In this document: positions 1-12,550 of the stretch, piece by piece
How the letters are laid out: the number at the start of each line of letters is the position of its first letter
How positions within the stretch are numbered: the stretch's first letter is position 1
Source of the DNA: Cyanoderma ruficeps
Taxonomy: Eukaryota > Chordata > Aves > Passeriformes > Timaliidae
Assembly (NCBI GenBank): GCA_008694505.1
Contig: VZDJ01000010.1
Span: 1,961,117 to 2,025,116, forward strand
DNA: 64,000 nt
Direction of reading: 5' to 3'
Notes under the pieces: model-generated
What the model was told of the DNA's origin: nothing
Seen by the model: only the letters and a program-made list of their open reading frames with translations
Databases searched by the model: none
Program-made: the position numbers and the translations under genes

Positions 1-450
1 GTTTTCTCTGTCCCAAGCCTGTCTCCAGCCTACCAAGGTCCAGCTGAAAGACAGCAGAGCCTTCAGGTGTATCAGCCACTCCCCCAGTTTCATATCAACA
101 AATCTGCTGAGGGTGTCCCTTCATCCAGGTTGTTGATAAACAGGTTGAATAAAGCTGGACCCAGTATTCCTCCCTGAGGAACACTACTGACTACAGGTCT
201 CCAACTGGATTTTACTGCCCTGATCCTGACCCTCTGAGCTCTGCTGTTCAGCCAGCCCTTGATCCACCTCACTGTCCATTCGTCTAACACACATATCCTT
301 AGCTTACCTCCTGTTGTAGGAGGCAGTGTCAAAAACTTTGCTGAAGTCAAGGCAGACAACATCCATTGCTCTCCCATCATAGACCCATCCTGCATGGCAT
401 CACAGAAGGCTGTCAGATTTGCCACAGAAAGAGTTTGCTGGTGCTGCTGC
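1..450 (-). mobile_element. CR1 LINE fragment, reverse-transcriptase region
   Basis: Read on the minus strand, this is part of the reverse transcriptase of a CR1 non-LTR retrotransposon. Family motifs are visible: [20 protein letters not shown], then [23 protein letters not shown] and LDEG. The block matching the LDFSKVFD motif is present near 325-365 but lies in another frame from the downstream part, so the copy is frameshifted. The catalytic FADD region near 85-110 is degraded. The fragment runs off the left edge of the window, so its 3' end is not seen. On the high-coordinate side it fades out around 445-460. It is a dead copy with no intact ORF. The CR1 assignment rests on motif order. 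The subfamily is not determined. Confidence 0.88.
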
Positions 451-1522
451 AAACATCTCATCGCTGAAGCTGCCTGGGGTTTCTGCTGTGTGTAACAAAC
501 AGAGAGGACATAAGCTTGCTATGGGAGGGCTCCTTCTGCTGCTTGTATAGCACTCAGTCAGGCCCAGGGACTCAGCTGCTGCATTCCGGGGATTTAGGGG
601 GTCATACAAAGTTTTAATTTTGAACAGAACTTCTTTTCTGCAGTGCTAGGAGCCAAGGAAGGTCACAGCCTGCCCTTACAGTGGTACACAAGCAAAGGAC
701 TACTTTTGGTGCCTGTGGCAAAAAGGCTTCATCACAGCCCTGTGAAGGCATTGTAACATTGTGTGGTGGTCTCTGAGATAAAGGCTGCCAAAGCCTCAGC
801 TAATATTGTTACATTTCCTCTTATTCAAGATATATTCTTGTTCCTTTTATCCATAGACTAGAAGACTGACTTAGCTAAGTGCAGTGTTTTTCTCAGAAAG
901 AAAGTAAATTGGGATTTATGCTGACATAGGATGGGAGAGGGGGAGCAGGGGAACAGTGTTATGTACCTCCCCTGGCTGCATAACCTCCACCTGTCTCTGG
1001 TAGTACCTGGATCCTTCACCTGCAAGGATAAAGCCCTGTTTGACATTGGAAACATCCAGGCCTCTCCCCCAAGAACCACATTTGCAAAGATTCTCAGGAA
1101 TTGTGTGCCCTTTCCACCTAGCTTCTCCAACACTTTCAAGGGTTTTTAAAAAATAATTTGCTTGTTCTCATTTTGTTCTAAATCCTCCTGTGTATAGAAT
1201 TGCTAGAATCTAGGAATTTTAGCAAAATAGCTGTTTTCTCCGTGTGTGTATGTATGTATAAGTAAACTTCTAGTCCTGACATAAAGTGTTTTTACAGCAT
1301 ACTGGTCTAGATAGGATCATTATGAGCACTATATAAAATATGCATCCTTCCAAATCCAGCATGTATATTGCCTTTACTCCTGTTACAACAATGAGTCATT
1401 GTGACAGTCCAAGAGTTTGGGTGTAGTGATGCATTTTGGGTTTTACCAGTTTTCTCTATGCATCTGTTCTTTGTTTTATACTGTTTTATATAAGTTACAA
1501 TGGTTTCTTCCATGTACCCCTC
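451..1522. other. Unique stretch, nothing recognised
   Basis: No CR1, LTR or coding pattern is recognised here. The only simple sequence is a short GT/GTAT run at 1242-1260. Open frames of up to 93 codons lack splice context and family motifs. Confidence 0.5.
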
Positions 1523-1999
1523 TGTTAAACCCTTTTTTGGTTTCTCCTGAGTGATTGTCAGGTGTCAATCACAATTATGGGTCCTGTCCATCACCTTACA
1601 GCCTCAACCTGATGTCTAGAAGGTTCTAGTGAGGACGTGGAGTGGTTGGCAGAATCCCCGGTTCCACCCCCTTGATTTATTGATTTGTTCTATTGACTGT
1701 CTTTTATGTTCTGGGTCACTCCCTTCACCTTCTGGATTGGTTCCAAGCTGTCCCCTTCCCATTTCTCCACCCCCATACTTAAGGTGTTGTACAGACAGAA
1801 AACTCGCTTTTGTGGGCTCTCTCTCTGGGTGTGAACAAGTCCCTCATGGACTAATAAACCCCGGTTGAATTTCTCACAAGAGTCCTCCCTTATTCCTTGC
1901 TACTGTCCATGCTTCTGCTGAAGGCAATAACCCAGGATTGGGAACATATCCCAGACCTTAACTGTGGGTTTGGTGCCACAGCTAGCCTGGAAACGGGAC
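1523..1999 (+). mobile_element. Probable solo LTR of an endogenous retrovirus
   Basis: The block has LTR organisation in plus orientation. A weak TATA-like TACTTAAGG lies near 1787, a polyadenylation signal AATAAA at 1853-1858, and a C/T-rich segment follows. The left end TGTTAAAC at 1523 is a plausible TG start. On the right, GGTTTGGTGCCAC near 1967 resembles the TGG that opens a primer-binding site, so the LTR may end near 1966 with a little internal sequence kept. I could not find a matching target-site duplication, so both ends are approximate. No gag, pol or env remains appear next to it. The family is not identified. Confidence 0.6.
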
Positions 2000-4900
2000 A
2001 CAGGTCCTGAGAAAAACACCGTACCACCGCATTTGGGTTAATTGCTCTCCACTGCTAGCTTGAAGAAAAGGACTGTTGGTTCTTCATCAGATTGGACAAA
2101 TCAACCCCAAGACATGGAACAAGGTATTGATTTGACATCGTTTGCCTCAGATTAATTTAAGGTACAAAGCAAAAGTACTTGATGTAAGCAATACTGTAGC
2201 TGACACAATGTTTAGGGTCAAGCATAAAAAAAACCCAAGTAGAGAGCAGAACACATTGAAAAATGTCTGACAGATGGTATTAATTGAATAGATTCAGGCA
2301 ACTACACAAAATTGAGCCAGTCTGAGAAAAACTGCTTCGGTGGGGATGTTAAGTTCTGCTCAAGGGTGATCTGACCAAATGACACACTAATTATTTTTGA
2401 ACAAGAAAGTCTAATTCCTTCTACTGTTTTGCCTCGTAGTGGGAGACCTATGTGCTCTCATAGTACCAAGCTTATAAGCAGGACTCTTTCTCCTCTGTCC
2501 ACGCCTTACAGATTACAAACAGACCCCCAAAGTTAAAGTTCACAGCCATCTCTGCTAAAGAAATGACAGCCTCATTCCACAGTATTTCTAAGATAATTCA
2601 TGCTTTGCTAATAATTCCCAACTCTCCTTGGGTCACTAGCTCTGTTATCCATAATCCATTCCCCAGGCAATGCCACTGACCTCAGTTATTAGAACTTAGA
2701 TAGTAGTACATCAATGCATTTTCTATCTGTAACAGTGTACTGACACAAAGACTATGTAAAAAAGAGATATTAAGAAATATCTAGGTTGCAAGATTAAATT
2801 TTTACAATGTGAGGTACACCAAATTCAGCAGTGTTTTGAGCAGCCTTATGTAGTATATGCAATACAAAATGATCATCTTTAATTACAAGACAACACATCC
2901 TGCTTTTGGCCCAGACACTCATCCTTCTCTAATAGGGAGAGCCCAGCTGCTCTGAATCCGGACTGAAGATGAAGACCAGATGAGGCTCCTTTTCCTAGGA
3001 TCAGCCTCATTTACATTGCTTTAGGGGTTGTCTAACCAGCCAGACATGTCCTGCTTAGGTCCCCTGTTTTCCATCTGATGGGACCTCTCCAACTGGCTGG
3101 TTCCAAACCTCCCTTCTTCTGTGTGAGGATCAGCAAGGTGGTCCACTGGTGACTCCCACCTCTGCCTGATGCCTAAGAGCCCAGTTCCCCAGCCAGAGCA
3201 GGCAGTGCCATGTCCCAGCCTGGATGAGGGCAGCAGCTGGAGCTCTGAGCAGCCACAGCATATCAGCAAGCCTCTGGTGTGGAAGCTGCTCCAGTCAGGA
3301 CAGATTTTTATGTGAACTGCACAAGCATTCTAAGAGCCAAGGTTCATCCTCTCTTCTCTGTCTCTGTCCCATTTTGTGTGCGATCCTAGGTGTCCTCTAA
3401 GACTGATTCACCAAGATCTAGCGATTTCTTTTACCCTGACCTCTCTTCTCAAATAAAAACAACTGGTTTTGCTGAAAAATTTGAGAAAGATTGTAGCAGA
3501 TATCCAGTATTGAGGACTTAAATTGGAGCAGTCAGTCTGGAAAAGCTGAAATAGGGAGCATAAACGTGTATTTTTCCTAGAGGAGGGTTAGTAAGGTAAT
3601 TAAGCACATGGTGGTCTAGTAGTCATTTATGATGTCTTCTAAGGAGAGGAGCAGCAGCTGATACTGGGATTTTGGGACTGCTATATAAAAAGTTGTCATG
3701 CATTCTTTCCATTCACATAAGGATTTTTCTAACGCCTCATTAATTTATTAAAACCCAAGAGCAAATCTTGAATAAAATAATGGCAGTGATCCCAGAATAA
3801 TTAACCACAGATGGCAAAGTCTGTTTAGTTAAAAACATATACACAAAATAGGGTACCATTTATTGTGACTGTTGCTGTTGACTCCTAATGTGCATGTTGT
3901 CTTATTAATGATTTTGGGGCATAGTGAGTGGTCATGTCTTCTTGCTATGATTAGTATTTGTTTTCAGCAGCTGTTAAAAGTTGTTGTTTTTGTGATACTG
4001 AATAAATAATTTTAGGTACAGGAAACATTAACAATGAACCATCTGTTTTGGGATACATTAAGATCTCATTCAAAAATGACATTGAATATTCACATTTGCA
4101 TTTTGAACTTTTAAAAGGAGAACTTATTTTTTTAAACCATGGTTGCATGTGTTAATGTTTTATGTTTTGTCCCCTTACAGAATCAATAGTTTTTCTCTGC
4201 AAAAGAAAAGGATTCTGTCACTTAGATGTTATTCAGACTTTCAAGCTTCCCTAAATCATGTGCATTCCTCTGATCCCTGGAATGTGCAGTAATACATTTA
4301 GAAGGATTATGATGGGCAGGTGCAAAAGCTTTTTTGAAGTATCCTTATAATCCTAATAATTTTAAAAAATATGATAAAGCAGCTATAAAAATGCAATGCA
4401 TGCTTTAACAGGCCAGATGTTCCCCTTTATTAGGGTGCAGGATAACCCTCAGGATTTCCTTCTAATCCGGGCTTATTCTCCAATGGATGAAGCCAGTGGG
4501 TGTCTCTCCATTGCTGCAGGTGTGGCATCAGGATCCAAAGCTTCTGAAAAGCATTCTGTGCAGATTTTAGGGCTGGGAGATACTTATGCAGCATGCATGT
4601 CATGTGCACAGCATGTCCAAGTGTACTGGCACCATGTAAAGTGGTGCCTGGAAGGGTTTAAGGACTCCAGGACGTGCATTCCCTGTAATCCTGGAGGGAG
4701 CAAGTGGCAAGGGTCTCATAGAGATGGAGGCACAACAAGCAAGACCAGGTGAAGGTAAAGTTTTTGGCCGTGCAGATTATCTGAACTCTCCCTTTGTTGG
4801 CAGTATACAAAGCGAATTCAGTAAGTTAATTAGTTCCTCTTAAGATACATAGACTGAACAGGCCTTTGGAGATTCACATCCCTTTTTACTGAGTGCAGAG

Positions 4901-6695
4901 GAAACCTTGGAAAGCCTGTCAAGACTGGACAACTACGTTTTAGGTGACTGTAGGCAGAATGAATGTCACCCAACACAGAGTAGCTCCACACCTCTTGCCT
5001 GTGCAGGCTGATTACCTTTTCTGGTTTGGTTCAGCTTGCTCTTTTTACATGCTTTTGAAAAACAAACACACACTGATTTGAGCAGGTAGAGTGACTGCTT
5101 TCCTGTTCTTCCTGTGGAGAAGACAAGTAGCTTCCATGTACAGTGCTCTCTATATACTACTTTTCTATATTGCATCCTAGTGTGTCTCTCATAATACACA
5201 GGAAATAAGAACTGAAATACAATTCTTTTTCTATTTGCAGTAATATCGATAGATATGTTATTTAGTGCTCCACAGCTGTGATTATCCATGTCTTCAGTAT
5301 TTACATCGCAGCAAAGAGCAAAAGACATCTCCATTTGACTGATGATAGAGGGCTGTACCAAACTTTCTTCTTTATGTTTTTGCTCAATAAGATATATAGC
5401 TTTCAAATAAATTGATTTCATAAACAATTTTGGATTAGGGAGCTTTCATCTGTTTCTTCTTTCAAGAAATCAGAATGATGGCTTGTATTTCTACTGACTA
5501 CCAGGATACTATGTGGCTTATTATTTGTGGGTAACACCACATCTTGTGAAAGCAGACTAACTGTACATGCTCACTTAGTCCCTATAATATTTAATCTCTT
5601 ATGGGAAGCAAAAAGCCATGGCGCTTTGTGATACATTTAATTATAATTTAATCTGAAAAAAATAAAAGTATTCTTCTTTGTACAAAAGCTCTCACTCCAC
5701 AACTACAAATACTTTTTAATGGTTGCTCCCTATCAGGCTTTCTCTGCCTGGTAGTTTTGATTAAAGTTTCCATGTATAGACTGCACATGAAGTGAATATC
5801 ACGTTTTCTTAGTAAAAAACAATAGGGGATCCCGTTGCTGAGCCTGGCCTTCTGTGTGTCTACGGCCCTGGGTGCATGAGGGTGATATCACTGGCTTTAT
5901 CCTCTAATGTTCATCCCCAAAATCTCCTCCAGGGAATGGACTTTCCTTCTCAAACCAGCTAACAGCAAATCTAAACTCTTAAAAATGGTGCCTGGTGGCA
6001 TGTCCTCCAACACACAGATTACTCCAAGAACTGAAGACAGAGGCTTGCCTTCGTTGGCATCTGGGGAATGCTCTAAGAAGCACCAGTCGTGTTTTATAAC
6101 TGTGCATTTTACATTTATCATTACTAATGCTTTATGGTGAAACTACCAACAAACATGGTTACAGATGGCTGGCAAGCAATGAAGCAAACCTAGCTAGTTC
6201 TCTCAAGTAACAGGCCTTATTTCTCTGAAGAAAATGGAACAATGAATTAGGGCCTAGCAGATTATATCCTGCAAAACAATAGCCAGTTCAGAGGAGAGAA
6301 CTAAAACTGTAGCAATTATTTTCTTTTGAAATGCAAATAAACTCTCTGTTAAAGCAGAATATTTTCAAACATAGAAGATTAAATAATTTCCTGCTGGGCA
6401 ATTTAATTGCAAAATAATATTAAATCACAATGATTTACTGCCAATAAAGATTGGTGGTGTCAAACTTCCATGAATAAATATTACGGGGAAAAAAGTTATT
6501 TATGCTTTCCTCACAACATCTCCTGAGAAATGTAGTTTTGGAATTTAAGAACCCATACTCTTCTGGTCAGAGATATTGTGGTTTTAGTGAATGAAAAATA
6601 TAGGACTTAGAAGGTCTGTGGCTAACATAGTTTATCAAATAGATACTGGAAATTACATAGCTGCAAGCTTAAAACATCAAAGATTTACCTAAATA
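2000..6695. other. Unique AT-rich stretch
   Basis: No transposable element is recognised in these 4.7 kb. Two longer open frames, 118 codons at 4396-4752 (+) and 153 codons at 4966-5427 (-), show no known domain and no codon-usage signal by eye, and are treated as chance. The segment 6330-6480 is AT-rich with several TTAATTG/AATAAA-like words. It might be conserved non-coding sequence, but a single genome cannot show this. Confidence 0.5.
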
Positions 6696-6838
6696 GAGTC
6701 ACAGAATCACAGAATATTCTGCATTGAAAAAGACCCACCAGGACCATCCAAGTCCAACTCTCAAGTGAATAGCCCATACAGGGATTGAACCCACAACTCT
6801 GGCATTATTTGCACCAGGCTTTAATCAACTGAGCTACA
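6696..6838 (-). mobile_element. tRNA-Ile-derived SINE with CR1-like tail (TguSINE1 type)
   Basis: On the minus strand the element starts with a tRNA-like head. TAGCTCAGTTG is the RNA polymerase III A box. GGTTCAATCCC is the B box, inside a T-arm ending in TATGGGCTATT. The order and wording fit tRNA-Ile(AAT). The tail contains GGGTCTTTTTCAATGCAGAA and ends in the octamer TTCTGTGA repeated, as in CR1 3' ends, so CR1 machinery probably mobilised it. A passerine SINE family with this layout is known (TguSINE1), and this copy matches it in structure. The flanking words AAATAGAG and AAATAAAG might be an imperfect target duplication. The anticodon loop and acceptor stem have decayed, so this is not a tRNA gene. 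Confidence 0.88.
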
Positions 6839-9800
6839 AATAAAGACAATTTTTTGGCCACTGAATGCAGACATGAAGAAAACTGCATCACAGCATGGTG
6901 ATGTAATCAGTACAGAAAACCTTAGCCTGGAAATCAGTGTACCCAGACATGCTGACTTTATAAACAAACTTAGCAGCCTTATGGTTATAGATTGGTCAAT
7001 ACTCCCTTCAGAAGTAATCTACAAAACCCTACTATGTTTCTAAGATTTGCACATGCAAGTAAAAAATGGAAAGCGGCTGTTACAAAATGCCTTAGTATAA
7101 GAGCACATGTCAGAGAAACCTGATATTTCTTTTCATGTCTCTTCAGTCTTTGCTTGTCTTATTTTTCTTCCACTGTTTTATTGTAAATACGAGGTTTTCC
7201 ATGAGATTTGTTTTAAGAAAAAGGATAGCTTTCTAATGTTGTTGTTTCTTTATTGAATTCAATTGTTCTACCTGAACTTTTACTTTAAATGGGAAAGGCC
7301 TTTGCTTTTGAAATGAGAGTTAATTACATGTAATTTTCTCTGTCTTGCAGTTATAATTTATAGTGTTGAGGAAAAAAAGTCAGACAAAATGAAGATACAT
7401 ATAATCATTACCCCCCACAGCTGAACATTACTTTGAAAAAAAAAAAAAAGAAGCAAATGTTTTCCAGCTATAACAAGTTGAAGTTGCCAAAGCTTGAAAA
7501 ATTTTCTTTTTGTCAATTTTTTGTTTGTTTACTCTTTTTTTTTTTTTTTTTTTAATTAGAGAGCTCACCTTTAAGTGGTGTCTCTTCAGTGGCTCCCATT
7601 GCTTGTAAGAGTGGTCTCCAGCTGTGTCAGCTACACCTATACTACTGTGCCTGAATTCCTAGTATGGTACCACCAGTAAGGGTACCTGGAAAATGCATCC
7701 TGCAAAGACTGGCCTGATTCTTGGGGTGCCCAAGATTTTCAGAATCTCTTAAATTATTGATTTATCGAATTCAGATTCACACAAGTGTTTCTGGCAATTA
7801 GGAGCCCTGAAAGGGATCCTTCTGTATTTAGAGGTTCCAGCTTAGGCCAAAGCAGGAGAGATTGCTCTGTAATTCCTCTCTGTTTTAAGCATCTATCACT
7901 AATATTGCTCCAAAGAAGGTAGTAAAAAAGGTGAATTGCTATTTTGACCTAATGCTCATGCCAGCATTTAGTGCATTTTTTTTTTCCCACAAAGGGGTTA
8001 CTTATTTCTGACAAAAATCATAGTAGTAATAGGAGAAAATCCTGTATTTTTTTTTAATCTGCAGCTACAATTGTATTAAAATCTGATCTGGCTTATAGTA
8101 CATCTTTTAAAAAAGAATAGAGCAAAGATAAAATAGGAACACAATTCTAAAAATTGAAACAGAAAGATGAACATTTTACTAAAAAAAAAAAAATAGGGGG
8201 TGGCTAAGCCTCATTTTCATCAGGCCTGCCAACATTTAGGACTCAGTGAAATCTGAATTTCTCACTTTGTTTCTCTCATCCCTTTAGTGAAGAAATACAA
8301 ATGATGACAGCTTGTAAAAGTCTTTTGTCTAAGTGTTTGTCTCCAGAAAATTAAATAGAGGTTAATCTGGTCTGGATTGTTATGGTAGCACTTGGAATGA
8401 AGCATTTCACTTTTGAGCTAGCCCTGAAATCTAGGTGAGGCCATTTCTTCTGGTGAGAAGCAATGGACAGAAAGTTTGACTGAAAAAGGATCATGGTGGT
8501 GGCGTTAAGGATTCAGTTCAGCATTAAAACAGGGTGCAGAATGCTCGTGTGTGCAATGAGGACTGGAGGGAAGGAGTGTGAGTAGGAAGGTGCTGAGGGT
8601 ACTCGGGGAGCTGAAATGAGAAACTCAGCAAGATAAAAGGGGTAAGATGGTGAGGTGAATCTGCACATAATGGCTTTCAGAAGCTTCGGATCCTGTGCCA
8701 CACCTGCAGAAATGGGAAGACATGTCTGGGGAGAGAATGTAGGGTTGGGACCATGGGGACACAGTACCCTAATGGCATAGGGACTATTGGCAGTAAGAGT
8801 TACAACTGTGAAAAGCCCTGTAGAGAGAGATAAGGCCTTCCCTGCTTGCCACCAAGGTCATTTGTAGAGGGGTCTGTCAGCCTGTTTATCTGGTAGCTCT
8901 GTGGTTCAAGCACAGTGAAAGCAGCAGTCAGTGGAAATGATAAAACCTACAGTCTCACTGTGACCATAAAACAGTTGAGATTTTGGATCTAACATCCAGG
9001 ACAGGGGTTTTGTACTCCAACTTGGAACATGAAAACAAATATTTATAAATGGATTTCCATTGAAACAGAGATGAACCAGTAGGCTGCATGTTTTGGATTT
9101 TGAGCTGGCAAACAGCCTGGTAGCTTGCTGTTCTTGTCATGTGATTTTTCCTAATAGAGTATCTTGAAAACTGATTGCATCATCTCCACTCTGCTGTAGT
9201 GTAAAGTGAGGAGATAACAGAGAAAATGCAGAGGTGCTGAGTTGCTCACAGCTCTGATCTTGTAATGAAGAGGTTGTATTATTATTTACAAAATAACTGA
9301 TTCATTCAGGGATGCTCTGAATGAATTCCTTTGAAATATGACGCACCATATGTTCAGTGACTCAGTTTCTATCATTTCCACTGTGTTGCCGCAGACGTTG
9401 TATCTGGTCCATTAAAATCTTGAATTCTGCTTCTACTCTACATCAAATTTCTTTTGTTGCTTATCTACATAAAATATTCAAAGTAGTACTTCAGAGGCAG
9501 CTGTAAGCCAAATATCAGCTGTAAGCTGATACCAGCAATAAAACCATAAGCCACCATCCCTAGGATTTTCAGTCAGGGTGAGTGATCTCTTTTATGTATT
9601 TAAGAACTTAACTGATCCAGCTGCCACTGGAGTCAGCAGGAGGCTTTTTCAAAGAGCAAGAGAGGGCCAAACTCCCTCTTTATGTATTGGTTTTCATAAT
9701 ACTGGATTTTACCCCTCAAACCAGAAACGAGCAGAGTGCTTTGATTTTGATTGATCAAAACCATAATGAGGAAGGCTGTTGATTTTGAGGCTGTGCTGCT

Positions 9801-10678
9801 TGATCTAGCTTTTGTCTGAAACTATCAATCTGTAATCCTTGTTTGAAATAACTTCTCTTCATAGCAGGGGCTTGGCTGCTGTATATGTGTGGTTGTGCAA
9901 GGGTTGTGTTGTGGCTGGGACAGAACCCATCATACATCCTAAGTCTTTGGGAGCCTGGAGAAAACTTCTACCTTCTCTTCCTGTTGCTGGGCATTTATCC
10001 TGGAGTGAACAGACAACTAGTTTTCTAATAAATATATCAACCACTTGGTATTTAGGGCAAAAAACACATAGTCTCCCTGCCGCACCCCTCCCATCCGCTG
10101 TTAAAGTAAGATTTTCCATCAGTAACCATTAATTTCGGTTAATTTTTAAAAGGTCCTTTGCATAACACCCCAAAATTTTGTCCAAGCAGAGAATGCTGTA
10201 TCTTCTTGCTGTTCAGGAAACTTGAAGCACAAAATGTTGCTATTTTATTTAATGTACTACTGGTATATATATGCCCGATATATTTTGTTGTTTTAGTCAG
10301 TCATTTGTAGCTTAATGGTGATATTTAAATGTCAGAACTGTTTATGTTGTTGGAAAATTCTGTCTGTCTTTCCTTTCTGGTTAGACTCATAGGCATTAGA
10401 AACAGAAGTACATTGGTAGCTCATTTTTTGTGCCTGTAGCCCAGGCAACTGTAGGAGGAGATAATGTCCCAACAGCATTAACTTTTGTGCTGTGACGTTC
10501 TGCTCCCAGCCAGTGTGGGAGAGTTAATTATGGTGAACATATGGATGTACAAGGAGATAGAATTTCTGTGCAAAGCCAGGTATTAAATGGGATTGGAAAA
10601 TACTTTTTGCATGGATATTTGAAGTTATACATCCTGTTTCCACTCCTGGCCCAGCAAAAGCAAATCTCTAAGTGAGGG
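6839..10678. other. Unique stretch with A and T homopolymers
   Basis: No element is recognised. Homopolymer runs are a poly(A) at 7436-7449, a poly(T) of 19 at 7535-7553 and a poly(A) of 13 at 8181-8193. None has a recognisable retrocopy next to it. Open frames here are short and lack splice context. Confidence 0.5.
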
Positions 10679-10738
10679 GAGCTCAGAAAATACCTTGTGC
10701 CCTGTTTTGAGCTCAGAAAATACCCTGTAGCCTGTTTG
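10679..10738 (+). repeat. 30-bp tandem duplication, two units
   Basis: Two head-to-tail 30-bp units start with GAGCTCAGAAAATACC, at 10679 and at 10709. They differ at about four positions, so this is a small tandem duplication that has begun to diverge. It carries no ORF of note. Confidence 0.9.
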
Positions 10739-10798
10739 GCAGTGCCTGCTGGTGAAGTGCCTTAAGAGTGTATTGTCCTCAGCTGTCCACCCTGCTCC

Positions 10799-10830
10799 AT
10801 CTTCCAACCCATCTTATTCTGTGATTCTGT
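10799..10830 (+). mobile_element. CR1 3' tail relic
   Basis: The words CTTCCAACCC and ATTCTGTGATTCTG stand in the order and spacing of the CR1 3' terminus, which normally reads CCTTCCAACCC, about seven bases, then the ATTCTRTG octamers. Only the last ~32 bp are clear. Sequence upstream to about 10740 could be degraded CR1 but I cannot show it. Confidence 0.45.
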
Positions 10831-11630
10831 TATTGCAGGGGCTGTGGAGTAGGACATGCACTCTCCACTCTGGCTGGGGCAGGGGTAGTTTGGATTTTCC
10901 TGATAGCAGTCCTCCCTGTGTCCCTGCCCCAACAGGAGTAAACTCTGGAGGTGAGCTGCAGACATCAAATGGGTGGGTGGTATTTGAAATGTCATGTGAG
11001 GAAATATGTTGCACGTCCTGAAGGACCGGGCAAGCAAGGAGTAGGTTAGGAGTTGGCCGCTGAGATGTTATTTTGTACCAGCAGCCATGAATCACCAAAA
11101 TCCAAGAATGGAGTTTGGTCTGTGCCATCTATGTGGCTCTCTGGGAAATTCTGTCCCAACAGACCACACAGCGGTTAAGGAAAACATTTGTTAAAATTTT
11201 GTGTTCTTAAGTGCGGTTATATGGAATGCTGTATATTAAAAACTGTGTTTTTTCATAGTGGTTTCAGCACAGCAATTTAGCTTATGGCTTTGAAGCTGGA
11301 AACTGTCACATGAAACATTAGGCTCCAAGTTCCCTTGAACAGCCCTTGTTCCACCACCCACCACACCCAGTGCTCTGAAGCTGTTTCATTATAATCCCTT
11401 GTTACAGCAGCTCCATTCAGCTGTTTGAAGTCTGGGATTGAATTCTGCTATATAAACTTTTTTGCCTGAGGGCATGTTTTTCCTTCTTCAAAAGGAAGAA
11501 TAACGGTTGTAATATTTTAGTGGGCTATGATTGTTTCTGGTGCAATTTGATGTCAGTGAGACTGTACTTAGGCAGTCTCTGGCATAACGATGACAGAAAA
11601 GTGATACTTGAGGTGGCTTTCCAGTTTCAA
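10831..11630. other. Unique stretch, nothing recognised
   Basis: Several overlapping open frames of 70-104 codons occur on both strands around 10750-11130, in a slightly GC-richer patch. None has a recognised motif. Confidence 0.45.
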
Positions 11631-11707
11631 TGACAAAAAAGAAACACCCCCCCCAACAAAACAAAACAACAACAAAACAGCACCAAACAACAACAACAAC
11701 AACCACN
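11631..11707 (+). repeat. A/C-rich low-complexity run with (CAA)n and one N
   Basis: An A/C-only run contains a C homopolymer (C8), AACAA-type words and a (CAA)5 tract. It ends at a single undetermined base at 11707. The N probably reflects unreliable base calling in the simple sequence. Confidence 0.85.
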
Positions 11708-12449
11708 TGCCTTTTTCTCTCTGTGCATGATGTAACTCATTAGCAATTTGCCCCTGTTACAGCACACCCTCAGTATCTTTCTCACCTTTGTGCTGTAAGT
11801 GTGGTGGTGGTGTCTGTGCCTGCTTCCACACAGACAGCTGGATGGAACAGGTGCAACTTGCTCCCTTTACCCCCACATCTGCCCCTGCATTGGGTAGGAG
11901 AGAGTTCAGAAGGCTTCTTGTTTTATGGGCTGCTTCACAGGCTGGTCCCCAGCAGCCTAAGTGGCTCTTGGCTCCTCTTGATATTGTCCCACAGCTCATA
12001 CTGTCACTCTGAAGGGTCTGCAGGAGCCTCCCTCTGGAAGGTAGTTCCTCATGTGTGCACCCCACGCTGCCCCTTTGGACTCACTGCTGAAAACTGTGCA
12101 AGAACCACTGGCAGCTCACCCAGCCACCTGTGGCAGGCAAGAGAAGGACAGAGCCGTGAGCATGGGTTCACCCATACCATATCTTAAGCATCCTAAACTT
12201 CCTTCAAGATGAGAGCTGCTGTTGTCAGCAGTGCTAAAATGGAAATGCAAAGTGTTGACTGCTTTGGCTCTTGTTTAATTTTACTGAATCTTCCTGTCCA
12301 CACGATGCTCGGCTCATGTAAATGAAGACAGCCATGAACAACACTAATAAAAATGTATTTGTTCTGGACACTTTAACAGAAATTCTTCAGAGTGCTTTTG
12401 ATCTTGGTGTTTGTTTTTTTTTTAAATAATCAAAATCAGTAGTATAATA
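11708..12449. other. Unique stretch, nothing recognised
   Basis: A moderately GC-rich patch at 11780-12190 gives overlapping open frames of 74-128 codons on both strands without known motifs. A short T run at 12413-12423 precedes the A/C-rich block. Confidence 0.45.
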
Positions 12450-12550
12450 ACAAAAAAATAAACAAAAAAACAAACAAAAAAACCCCAAACCAAAACCAAC
12501 ACCCTCCTATCAAAAAAACCCCAACAAACCCCAAAAGACAAAACACCAGG
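12450..12550 (+). repeat. A/C-rich low-complexity tract
   Basis: About 100 bp made almost only of A and C, with words such as AAAAAAAC, AACCCC and AAACC. The pattern is an impure (AnCn) tract rather than a clean microsatellite. Confidence 0.85.

Noticed and set aside
4966..5427. 153-codon open frame on the minus strand
   Set aside because: No domain, no splice or promoter context, AT-driven composition; within chance length for 64 kb.
6770..6838. tRNA-Ile gene on the minus strand
   Set aside because: Box A and B remain but the acceptor stem and anticodon arm do not pair properly, and the copy continues into a CR1-like tail: it is a SINE.
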